From contig PXSV01000064.1 in assembly GCA_003022685.1 (NCBI GenBank), positions 1 to 5,713 of the forward strand: 5,713 nucleotides of DNA, read 5' to 3'. Below the pieces are notes generated by a model that saw nothing but the letters and a program-made list of their open reading frames with translations, was not told where the DNA came from and did no database searches. Below, in pieces: positions 1 to 4,861 of the stretch (its first letter is position 1; every line of letters begins with the position of its first letter). The translations under genes and the position numbers were made by a program. Source of the DNA: Halobacteriales archaeon SW_9_67_24 (lineage in GTDB: Archaea > Halobacteriota > Halobacteria > Halobacteriales > Halococcaceae).

Positions 1-152
1 GAGAGACCGGAGAGCGCATCGCCGACCACGGCGAGGGCGAGATCGAGGCGGTCGCGGCGGCCCACGATCGGGCGACGACGCTGCTCGACACGTACGACGG
101 TCGCGCCACCGGAACCGGCGATTTCGAGGCGTTCGTGGAGTTCGAGGAACGC
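1..152 (+). repeat. left arm of inverted repeat (copy of the coiled-coil gene 5' part)
   Basis: Positions 1-152 are the reverse complement of 531-682, position i pairing with 683-i. There are only three mismatches, at 68, 104 and 137. The match ends sharply at 152/531, next to an alternating GC run (151-160), and may extend left of the window. Read on the plus strand in the gene's own frame (codons from position 3), all three differences fall at third codon positions and are silent: Asp GAT/GAC, Arg CGC/CGT, Val GTG/GTC. This arm therefore looks like a piece of a second, protein-conserving copy of the gene, pointing the opposite way. It could be a real inverted duplication or a chimeric join between two related sequences. 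Confidence 0.9.
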
Positions 153-749
153 GCGCGCGCTCGCCTCGCGCTCGAACGTCGCGAACGCATCGGCGACGCG
201 GTCGTCATACGCGGCGACCGGTTCGCGGAGGTCGGCAACCGGGGCGTCGAGATCCGCGTCGCCGAGTTCCCGAACCCGTTCCAGCTCCTCGATCCGGTCG
301 TCGAGGTCGTCCAGTCGGTCGTCGACCGCCCGACGGGCGTCGCGGTACGCCGCGGCCCGCGCGTCGCGCTCGTCGAGCAGACCGGCGAGTTCACCGGCCG
401 GAGCGAGCGTCTCGCGGGCGGCCGCGAAGTCGCCCTCCCCGAGCCGGCGCTTGTCGAACCGTTCGGCGGTCGCCTCGAACGCGTCGCGGTGGAGGAGGTC
501 GTCGTCGAGCCCCTCCACGAACGTCCCGTAGCGTTCCTCGAACTCGACGAACGCCTCGAAATCGCCGGTTCCGGTGGCACGACCGTCGTACGTGTCGAGC
601 AGCGTCGTCGCCCGGTCGTGGGCCGCCGCGACCGCCTCGATCTCGCCCTCGCCGTGGTCGGCGATGCGCTCTCCGGTCTCTCGGTGGGCTTCGTGGGCCG
701 CTTCGAGGTCGGCGACCACGTCCTCGGTCTCGGCGACGCCCTCACTCAT
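1..749 (-). CDS. acidic helical (coiled-coil-like) protein downstream of hisI; interrupted, runs off the window
   Basis: The gene reads leftwards from ATG at 749 and has no stop before position 1. Residues 1 to about 199 (down to about position 153) look like genuine protein: very acidic, rich in Ala, Asp, Glu and Arg, without Cys or Trp, and mostly helix-forming. The strongest coiled-coil-like segment is about residues 130-162, containing DDRLDDLDDRIEELERV. There is no signal peptide or membrane segment. Its ATG lies inside the end of hisI (8-bp overlap, ATGAGTGA), so the two are probably translationally coupled. From memory, haloarchaeal genomes carry a conserved protein of unknown function with this character beside hisI; I cannot confirm the family here. 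After residue 199 the frame becomes Ser/Pro-rich and unlike the rest, because the DNA from 152 down to 1 is an inverted copy of the gene's own codons 23-73. The true C-terminus is therefore absent. No function is assigned. Confidence 0.7.
   Translation of the reverse strand, partial: MSEGVAETEDVVADLEAAHEAHRETGERIADHGEGEIEAVAAAHDRATTLLDTYDGRATGTGDFEAFVEFEERYGTFVEGLDDDLLHRDAFEATAERFDKRRLGEGDFAAARETLAPAGELAGLLDERDARAAAYRDARRAVDDRLDDLDDRIEELERVRELGDADLDAPVADLREPVAAYDDRVADAFATFEREASARAFLELHERLEIAGSGGATVVRVEQRRRPIVGRRDRLDLALAVVGDALSGL
531..682 (-). repeat. right arm of inverted repeat (native codons 23-73 of the coiled-coil gene)
   Basis: This arm lies in its natural place inside the minus-strand gene that starts at 749 and encodes residues of about 23-73. 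It is continuous with good coding sequence on both sides, which suggests that it is the original and that the 1-152 arm is the displaced copy. The spacer between the arms (153-530) is ordinary coding sequence of the same gene. Confidence 0.9.
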
Positions 750-1125
750 AGACGGCGTCGGGGTCGAAGACGCACTCGCCGACGACCTCGCCGTCGAGCG
801 TACGGTAGAAACAGCTCCGATACCCCGTGTGGCACGCCCCGCCCGCCTGGTCGACGAGATACAGCAGGCTGTCGCCGTCGCAGTCGACCCTGACCTCGGC
901 GATCTCCTGAACGTGCCCGCTGGTCGCGCCCTTCTGCCAGAGCTCCTCCCGACTCCGGGAGTAGTAGTGCGCCAACCCGGTTTCGCGGGTGCGCTCGACC
1001 GCTTCGGGGGACGCGTACGCCACCATCAGCACGTCGCGGGTGTCGGCGTTCTGAGCGACGACCGGCACTAACCCGTCTGCACCGAAGTCGAGTTCGGGGG
1101 TGGCGGGCGAATCCGTCCGGCTCAT
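742..1125 (-). CDS. hisI: phosphoribosyl-AMP cyclohydrolase
   Basis: This cytoplasmic enzyme opens the adenine ring of phosphoribosyl-AMP in histidine biosynthesis. The 127-residue product is the normal size for a stand-alone HisI without a fused HisE domain. The family signature is complete: WQKGATSGH at residues 63-71, the acidic metal-binding cluster DCDGD at 81-85, then ACHTG at 97-101 and SCF at 104-106. Cys82, Cys98 and Cys105 are the expected three zinc-binding cysteines. I chose ATG at 1125. An in-frame GTG at 1140 would add five residues (MVTDG) with no sign of conservation. No Shine-Dalgarno sequence is evident. Only a weak AT-rich stretch (about 1150-1159, AAAGCCTA on the minus strand) sits near the TATA position for a leaderless transcript. 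The end of the gene overlaps the start of the helical-protein gene by 8 bp, so the two form an operon. Confidence 0.96.
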   Translation of the reverse strand: MSRTDSPATPELDFGADGLVPVVAQNADTRDVLMVAYASPEAVERTRETGLAHYYSRSREELWQKGATSGHVQEIAEVRVDCDGDSLLYLVDQAGGACHTGYRSCFYRTLDGEVVGECVFDPDAVYE

Positions 1126-1209
1126 ACCGTCCGTGACCACCTCGCCTCCATAGGCTTTGTGTGTCGAACGGAGCCTCGTCGTTCGTATCGAGCAGCGGTT
1201 CCGGGGTGA

Positions 1210-1627
1210 GCGGTAGTGGCGTTTGCGCCCGTTTCGTAGACCTCAGCGCCACTACTCGTGGTGATCGCGAGCCTGGGGGATGGCGTGGGCCTCGGCGTGA
1301 CGGACATTCTCCTCGGGACGTGGATGGGGTCGTCTCACCTCCTCCAGGCGGTCTCGCGGGAGTACTCGCAACTGGACGTCCAACGGTCGATCGCCGCGCT
1401 GGTCCCGGGATTCCTGATCGCTCGGGCGGCGATCGCGCTCGGGATCCCGATCCCGTTCAACAACATCATCATTTCCAGCGTGATCGGGAGCGGCCTCGTC
1501 GTAGGCTTGACGGGCGTTTCGGGCCGGAGGATCGGCGTGACGGTCGCGGCGTGGCTGGCGACGCTCGTCTTCGGCCGCCGTCGGCTTCGGGCCCTCCCGC
1601 CTGCTCGCGATCGTGACGGGCGCGTAG
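1210..1627 (+). pseudogene. C-terminal remnant of a PiT-family inorganic phosphate permease
   Basis: The reading frame from about 1240 to 1567 gives a membrane-protein fragment resembling the C-terminal third of haloarchaeal PiT (PF01384) phosphate transporters. It includes GTWMGSSHLLQAVSREYS, QRSIAALVPGFLIA and the repeat signature GIPIPFNNIIISSVIGSGL (about 1438-1494). Full-length relatives are near 390 residues; here about 120-135 remain. Three lesions are visible. The N-terminal two thirds are missing. An in-frame TAG lies at 1237-1239, with a plausible continuation of the permease upstream to about 1210. A +1 frameshift lies near 1570: omitting one T of the TT at 1570-1571 restores LVSAAVGFG and a C-terminus RLLAIVTGA ending at TAG 1625-1627. 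The serine usually found in the signature (PxS) is proline here, consistent with decay. GTG at 1258 could serve as a start, but such a product would lack most of the transporter. Family assignment is from remembered relatives. Confidence 0.8.
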
Positions 1628-1688
1628 CGCGATCGGCGCGTCGGAACCGTGGCCCATCGTTCCGACCGCCACGACGAAAGTAACACGA

Positions 1689-1714
1689 AATTTATACACA
1701 CAAAGCTTATTATA
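1689..1714. promoter_or_regulatory. AT-rich promoter-like island with two TATA-like boxes
   Basis: This is a local AT-rich patch in otherwise GC-rich DNA, containing TTTATA (1691-1696) and TTATTATA (1707-1714). With archaeal spacing of about 25-27 bp, the second box would place a plus-strand start near 1737, exactly where the hairpin begins. On the minus strand, TATAATAA (1714-1707) and TATAAATT (1696-1689) could drive transcription into the permease remnant instead. A weak dyad, CACAC (1697-1701) with GTGTG (1715-1719), brackets the second box and could be an operator. The direction is not determined by the sequence. Confidence 0.35.
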
Positions 1715-1736
1715 GTGTGCGATAGGCCCTCAAACA

Positions 1737-1796
1737 GGACCAACGACGGGCGGTCCGTTGCGTGGCATCACCTTGTAACTGCCGCCCCGTTGGTCC
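1737..1796 (+). repeat. long imperfect inverted repeat; possible small-RNA hairpin
   Basis: GGACCAACG (1737-1745) pairs with CGTTGGTCC (1788-1796), and GGGCGG (1748-1753) pairs with CCGCCC (1782-1787). Only AC (1746-1747) bulges, giving 15 base pairs around a 28-nt loop. An alternative, shorter hairpin would pair CAACG (1741-1745) with CGTTG (1756-1760), so the left arm has two mutually exclusive partners. It is not inside a gene and does not end in a T-run, so it is not a typical terminator. It could be a structured RNA, a protein-binding dyad or a remnant of a small transposable repeat. Confidence 0.6.
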
Positions 1797-1856
1797 ACCC
1801 TCCCCCTTTCGCCGAGCGAACACCTGCCGGGAGACCGATCCGACCGAAAGCACCGC

Positions 1857-1882
1857 GAAAGTCCGGGTGCGAGAATCGAACC
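1857..1882 (-). repeat. att-like duplicate of the tRNA-His 3' end
   Basis: These 26 bp are identical to 1964-1989, an offset of 107 bp. They correspond to the 3' part of tRNA-His, from late T-stem through T-loop and acceptor strand to C73, plus four downstream bases (TTTC on the minus strand). The copy lacks the rest of a tRNA: sequence beyond 1882 cannot complete a T-stem. A direct repeat of a tRNA 3' end is the classical footprint of tyrosine-integrase integration (attL/attR). Only 81 bp separate the two copies, so any element has been lost or reduced. No integrase gene is present in the window. Confidence 0.65.
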
Positions 1883-1963
1883 ACGGTCGTCTCGCTCGCA
1901 TTCGCCCGGTTCACTTCCTGATTCGATTTCGCCGTCCGGCTTTCTTCGTCATTACGTTTCGCA

Positions 1964-1989
1964 GAAAGTCCGGGTGCGAGAATCGAACC
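1964..1989 (-). repeat. tRNA-side copy of the 26-bp direct repeat
   Basis: This is the partner of 1857-1882, covering the tRNA-His 3' end and four bases after it. It is the natural attB position for an integrase that targets tRNA 3' ends. The two copies diverge at once after 1989 (C here, A in the other copy at 1883) and before 1964. Confidence 0.65.
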
Positions 1990-2040
1990 CGCGTCTCAGC
2001 CTCCACAAGGCTGAAGGATGACCACTACCCCAACCCGGAC
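1968..2040 (-). tRNA. tRNA-His (anticodon GTG)
   Basis: The 73-nt gene reads from 2040 to 1968. The seven-pair acceptor TCCGGGT/ACCCGGA is flanked by an encoded G-1 and discriminator C73, the identity pair for histidyl-tRNA synthetase. The D-arm contains GTGGTC. The anticodon stem CAGCC/GGCTG closes the loop TTGTGGA, giving anticodon GTG (His). The variable loop is AGAC, and the T-arm is GCGGG, TTCGATT, CTCGC. No CCA is encoded; the gene is followed by a short TTTC. No convincing TATA element lies 20-35 bp upstream (about 2060-2075), which is instead the edge of a truncated plus-strand gene. All expected stems form, so I read it as functional. Confidence 0.95.
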
Positions 2041-2042
2041 AC

Positions 2043-2441
2043 ACGAGCGAGAGTTATCCGCGGAGCGCGTTCAGCGGCGCGACCCTCGATCTGCTCTACT
2101 CGGGCGAGGGGCTCTCGAAGCTCGACGACGCAACCCGGGAACGGGTGCTCGATTTCGCCGAGGACTTCCTCGACTGTGACTGCGAATCGAACCCCTACTG
2201 TGGCCACCCCGAACGCAAATTCATGCGGTACTTGCTCGACCTCCGCGCCCAGGGACTCGGCCCGGACGCCATCGTCGACGTGATGGGCGACGAGTACCTC
2301 GTGACCGCCTACCCCGGCGACGTGCTCTCCTTTCTCGACGGTTCAGTACGCACCCTCGAAGCGATGGAGGACCTCGCGAACGTCGAGGGTGACCGCGAGA
2401 TGGAGCAACGAGTGAGCGAACGGAAACGGAACCTGCTCTAA
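2043..2441 (+). pseudogene. C-terminal stub resembling haloarchaeal DUF5814 helicase-associated protein
   Basis: The frame is open from just after an in-frame TGA at 2019-2021 (inside the tRNA) to TAA at 2439-2441. It has no ATG or GTG before GTG 2145. Protein-like sequence nevertheless begins well upstream, near 2070 (SGATLDLLYSGEGLSKLDD), so the true N-terminus seems to be missing. The most distinctive segment is FLDCDCESNPYCGHPERKF (about 2166-2222), a Cys/His cluster that could bind metal, followed by the helical GLGPDAIVDVMGDEYL and an acidic C-terminus. From memory this resembles the C-terminal region of large haloarchaeal helicase-like proteins carrying DUF5814; I cannot verify it. If translation starts at GTG 2145, a 98-residue product would keep the Cys cluster. 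Its stop overlaps the stop of the convergent RHH gene by 4 bp. It may be a decayed fragment or a short functional gene. Confidence 0.6.
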
Positions 2442-2803
2442 CCCAGTCTGAAGGGTTCCTCGCCGTTGGCCTCGTCGTCGAGCTCTTCGAGCTGGATCAC
2501 GTCCTCGCCGTCCTCCTGCTCTTCGAGGCGCTGGCTCAACTGGGTGACGTACCGCCGGTGCTCGTCGAGCTGGTCGCGGAGATGTTCGGCTTCGAGTTCG
2601 AGCCGTTCGTGCTCGCGGACGTAGCTTTTGGGCACTTCGACCTTGGGGACGACCTCGACCTGGCCGTCGTGGGCAACCAACATTTTGACGTAGTTGCGAA
2701 ACACCGCCGAAAGGGAAATATCGCGCTCCTCGGCGATCTCGCGGAGCGTCTCGAAGGCGTCCTCGTTTACCCGAAACGAGATCGTCTTGTTCTTGTTGCC
2801 CAT
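2438..2803 (-). CDS. ribbon-helix-helix protein with charged C-terminal helix
   Basis: The 121-residue acidic protein has an N-terminal ribbon-helix-helix domain of CopG/MetJ type: beta strand KTISFRV (residues 6-12), helix A about 14-27, turn DIS, and helix B SAVFRNYVKMLV (32-43). Residues 60-98 are rich in Glu, Arg, Leu and Gln and should form a long helix, possibly a coiled coil for oligomerisation. The tail (about 99-121) is acidic. Such domains dimerise and bind DNA through the paired strands, so a transcription-regulator or DNA-associated role is likely; the target is unknown. I chose ATG at 2803. An in-frame upstream start at 2857 would add residues unlike the domain and would cover the likely promoter. 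It lies 99 bp after the RPA-associated gene on the same strand. Its TAG stop overlaps the TAA of the convergent stub by 4 bp. Confidence 0.87.
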   Translation of the reverse strand: MGNKNKTISFRVNEDAFETLREIAEERDISLSAVFRNYVKMLVAHDGQVEVVPKVEVPKSYVREHERLELEAEHLRDQLDEHRRYVTQLSQRLEEQEDGEDVIQLEELDDEANGEEPFRLG

Positions 2804-2830
2804 CTGGAATCGTGGTTTGTGACCCTGCGG

Positions 2831-2838
2831 ACTTAACC
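2831..2838 (-). promoter_or_regulatory. possible TATA box for the RHH gene
   Basis: GGTTAAGT on the minus strand is centred about 31 bp before ATG 2803. This would put the transcript start a few bases ahead of the ATG, close to leaderless. It suggests that the RHH gene can be transcribed apart from the RPA operon. The match to a haloarchaeal TATA box is only fair. Confidence 0.35.
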
Positions 2839-2902
2839 CTTTGTCAGACGCTGGCACTGGTGGGTCCCTCGCGTCGGAAACGAATCATAAGTCAACGCCG
2901 CG

Positions 2903-3496
2903 TTAGTCGGCGCCGACCGCGACTTCGTCCTCTTCCTCCAGACTTTCGAGCGCCGACACCGCCGCACGCCGGTAGTTCTCGACCGGCAGATCGTAGCGTT
3001 CGGTCGCCATCCGGGCGTACTCGTTGGTGTCGTCCTCAAAGGCCCCGATCCGCTCGATCGTCCGCTCGGCGGCCTCGACCACCCAGCGGTCGCGGGCGGC
3101 GTCGTCGACCACAGTGATCGATTCCGGACGAACGGCGACGTTGGTTTCGCCGTCGTCGGTCTCGAAGGTTCGTGGTTTGCCCGCCACCGCGACGTACTCC
3201 GGAGGCTCGAGCTCCCGAAGCGCGCTCGCGGCCTCGGGCTGATACTGGCCGGCGTAGACGTAGAACGTGCCCGTTGGATCGACTACGCGGCCCTGCCAGT
3301 ACTCCGAATCCGAACCCACATCTTCGGTCTCGGTCAGCGTGCCCACGAAGAAGATCCGGTTCGCGCGCTCGCCCGTCGGCAGGAGGAGGTACACCGGCGC
3401 GCGCTCCTCGTCGCTCTCCTTGAACGTCTCGCTGCCATCGTTGAACTCCCTCGCGAACACGCGCTGGGCGACCTCGCGAGTTGGTGCTCCGCTCAT
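2903..3496 (-). CDS. rpap1: RPA-associated OB-fold protein (COG3390 type)
   Basis: The 197-residue acidic protein belongs, as judged from sequence and position, to the RPA-associated proteins encoded beside rpa in haloarchaea. In Haloferax volcanii RPA and its associated protein act as a specific pair in single-stranded DNA binding. An OB-fold-like beta region spans about residues 46-111, with NRIFFVGTLTETEDVG, EYWQGRVVDPTGTFYVYAG and YVAVAGKPRTF. It is followed by VAVRPESITVVDD and a helical C-terminal part (133-187), which may hold the partner-binding surface. The ATG (3496-3494) shares one base with the RPA stop (TAATG), indicating translational coupling and matched expression. In several haloarchaea, from memory, the third operon gene is a calcineurin-like phosphoesterase; here an RHH gene follows. 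The symbol assumes the RPA1-type operon; the RPA3-type partner is the alternative. Confidence 0.9.
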   Translation of the reverse strand: MSGAPTREVAQRVFAREFNDGSETFKESDEERAPVYLLLPTGERANRIFFVGTLTETEDVGSDSEYWQGRVVDPTGTFYVYAGQYQPEAASALRELEPPEYVAVAGKPRTFETDDGETNVAVRPESITVVDDAARDRWVVEAAERTIERIGAFEDDTNEYARMATERYDLPVENYRRAAVSALESLEEEDEVAVGAD

Positions 3497-4773
3497 TAGA
3501 GCGACCTCGCTTTGATGAGCGTCTCCTCGGCGTCCGTCGGCCCGCCGAGCCGCTCGAAGTCGTTGGCGAGCACGTACCGCCCGAGAGTGGGACCCTCGAC
3601 CCGGTAGTACCCGCCGAGAACCTCCTCTCGAATTTCGTCGGCCACCACGGAGGTATCGAGCGCGTCCATCGCCATCTCCTTGGCCTCGTCGAGCGAGATA
3701 CCGGCGAGCTCCTCGGTTGCCTCCCGATCGAAGATGGTCTCGTGGACCGCGCTGCCGTCGTCGATCACGGCCTTCACCCGGAGGTCGAACTCGCCCTCGA
3801 CCTCGCCGTGCTCCGAACAGCGCCCGTTCTGGAGCACTCTGGTACAGTCCTCCTCGGGACAGCGCTTGATGAGGCCGCTACCGCGCTGGATGTCGACCAG
3901 CGCGCCCTCGACTGCGATGGCATCGTCACCCACTTCGAGCTCCTCGTCGAGTTCCTCGATCGTCGTCGTCCGATTGAGCTTGACCGAGAAATCACCCTCG
4001 TACTCGTCGGTGACGACGTTTTCGAGCCGGTAGACCGACCCCTCTTCGAGTTCGGGGAGGTCCGACTTCGCCCACTTGGTGAACTTCAGGGTGCCGGAGG
4101 GATCGCCGAGCAGGCCGACCTGGCCGACCGACTCGCTGCGTGGGTCCCAGAGCTGGGTGATCTTCGCCGTCACGTTCACCCACTCCTCGGGCGCGTCGAT
4201 CGAACCGATCTCGCGGTCCTCGCTGTCGCCGCTCGACTCGGGCACGTCGAGCTCCTCGTCGAGCTCCTCGATCGTGGTCGTTCGGTTGAGTTTGACCGAA
4301 AAGCGTCCCTCGTACTCGTCGGTGACGACGTTTTCGAGCCGGTAGACCGACCCCTCTTCGAGCTCGGGCAAGTCGGAGGTCGCCCACGCGGTAAACTTTA
4401 TCGTGCTCGTTTGGTCACCCAGGAGGCCGACCTGTGCGATCGAGTCGCTTCGTGGCTCCCAGAGCTGGAGCACCTCCACAGTGATATCGACCCACTCCTC
4501 GGGCGCGTCGATCGTTTCGAGGGTGCGCTCCTCGCTCTCGCCGCCGAGTTCGTCCCTGTTCATCCCGGCCTCGTCGAGGTAGCTGCTGGTAACGCTCCGG
4601 CGGGCCTCGTCGGCGGGGACCTTGTACTCGTTCACCAGGGTATCGAGGCGTTCCTCGACGTCCCCGACGGTGATGTCTAACTCGTCCGAAAACTGGTCGT
4701 GGATCTGCTCCGCGTGCTGTTGTACGTCCGTCATTGGTGTTCCTGTCTCCGCTTTGTTTTCGGTGGGAGACAT
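3496..4773 (-). CDS. rpa1: replication protein A with tandem OB folds and zinc finger
   Basis: This is a single-stranded DNA-binding protein for replication, repair and recombination, 425 residues and strongly acidic. Residues 15-80 form a helical N-terminal part. Two tandem OB folds follow, about 84-175 and 188-279, each opening with IDAPEEWV and containing LW(E/D)PRS, QVGLLGD and VYRLENVVTDEYEG; the period is 104 residues. A third OB-like region (about 284-356) encloses a zinc finger with Cys305, Cys310, Cys319 and His322, resembling the zinc-containing OB domain of eukaryotic RPA70. A helical C-terminus ends in a conserved-looking GGYYRVEGPTLGRYVLANDF (388-407). ATG 4773 is chosen because a TATA box lies about 25 bp upstream, the leaderless arrangement; ATG 4734 is an alternative that removes 13 residues. 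The stop overlaps the next gene's ATG (TAATG). Length and context favour the rpa1-type paralogue, but rpa3 cannot be excluded without alignment. Confidence 0.93.
   Translation of the reverse strand: MSPTENKAETGTPMTDVQQHAEQIHDQFSDELDITVGDVEERLDTLVNEYKVPADEARRSVTSSYLDEAGMNRDELGGESEERTLETIDAPEEWVDITVEVLQLWEPRSDSIAQVGLLGDQTSTIKFTAWATSDLPELEEGSVYRLENVVTDEYEGRFSVKLNRTTTIEELDEELDVPESSGDSEDREIGSIDAPEEWVNVTAKITQLWDPRSESVGQVGLLGDPSGTLKFTKWAKSDLPELEEGSVYRLENVVTDEYEGDFSVKLNRTTTIEELDEELEVGDDAIAVEGALVDIQRGSGLIKRCPEEDCTRVLQNGRCSEHGEVEGEFDLRVKAVIDDGSAVHETIFDREATEELAGISLDEAKEMAMDALDTSVVADEIREEVLGGYYRVEGPTLGRYVLANDFERLGGPTDAEETLIKARSL
3932..4555 (-). repeat. intragenic tandem repeat, two 312-bp units (OB folds of RPA)
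   Basis: Two in-frame units of 312 bp (104 codons) encode OB fold 1 (right unit) and OB fold 2 (left unit). Most of the unit has diverged, including at silent sites, but two blocks are identical at the DNA level: 3995-4050 with 4307-4362 (56 bp) and 4178-4202 with 4490-4514 (25 bp). The unit boundaries given are approximate. The arrangement indicates an internal duplication with later local homogenisation or strong constraint. Confidence 0.85.
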
Positions 4774-4794
4774 ACTTCGGTTGATTCCCGATGG

Positions 4795-4802
4795 TATAAA
4801 AA
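4795..4802 (-). promoter_or_regulatory. TATA box of the rpa operon
   Basis: TTTTTATA on the minus strand (TATAAAAA on plus) lies in a short AT-rich patch. Its centre is about 25 bp upstream of ATG 4773, so transcription should begin at or next to the A of the start codon. That is the usual haloarchaeal leaderless design and it decides the start site. There is no purine-rich BRE as clear as the TATA itself. It lies 60 bp beyond the acetyltransferase stop, so the rpa operon has its own promoter. Confidence 0.75.
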
Positions 4803-4861
4803 GTTCCGCGAGCGGGGTGAAAGTGAACGTGGCGTGGTCGTGGGGGCGCTCTGTCGCCGAT

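Larger units (their letters stand above)
1628..1967. other. gene-free spacer between the permease remnant and tRNA-His
   Basis: I see no credible protein gene in these 340 bp on either strand; the open frames are short, Arg-rich and unlike haloarchaeal proteins. The spacer holds an AT-rich island (about 1677-1715), a long imperfect hairpin (1737-1796), a copy of the tRNA-His 3' end (1857-1882) and otherwise unremarkable sequence (1797-1856 and 1883-1963). It lies between two truncated genes, so it is probably a composite left by rearrangement. Confidence 0.7.

Noticed and set aside
151..160. Alternating GC run as a Z-DNA or regulatory element
   Set aside because: A ten-base GC alternation is common in DNA of this composition; its only interest is that the inverted repeat ends there.
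135..893. A 252-codon plus-strand open frame across the left edge
   Set aside because: It runs from the inverted-repeat arm into the antisense of the helical protein and hisI. Its composition is not that of a haloarchaeal protein and it covers two better-supported genes.
1883..1963. A second, degenerate tRNA upstream of the 26-bp repeat
   Set aside because: Beyond 1882 the sequence does not complete a T-stem, anticodon arm or acceptor strand, so only the 3' end was copied.
3481..4680. A 399-codon open frame on the plus strand opposite rpa
   Set aside because: It is the antisense of a clear RPA gene. Its Leu/Asp/Val-rich repeats mirror the OB-fold repeat, and it has no promoter or family resemblance. 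Long antisense frames are expected in such GC-rich DNA.
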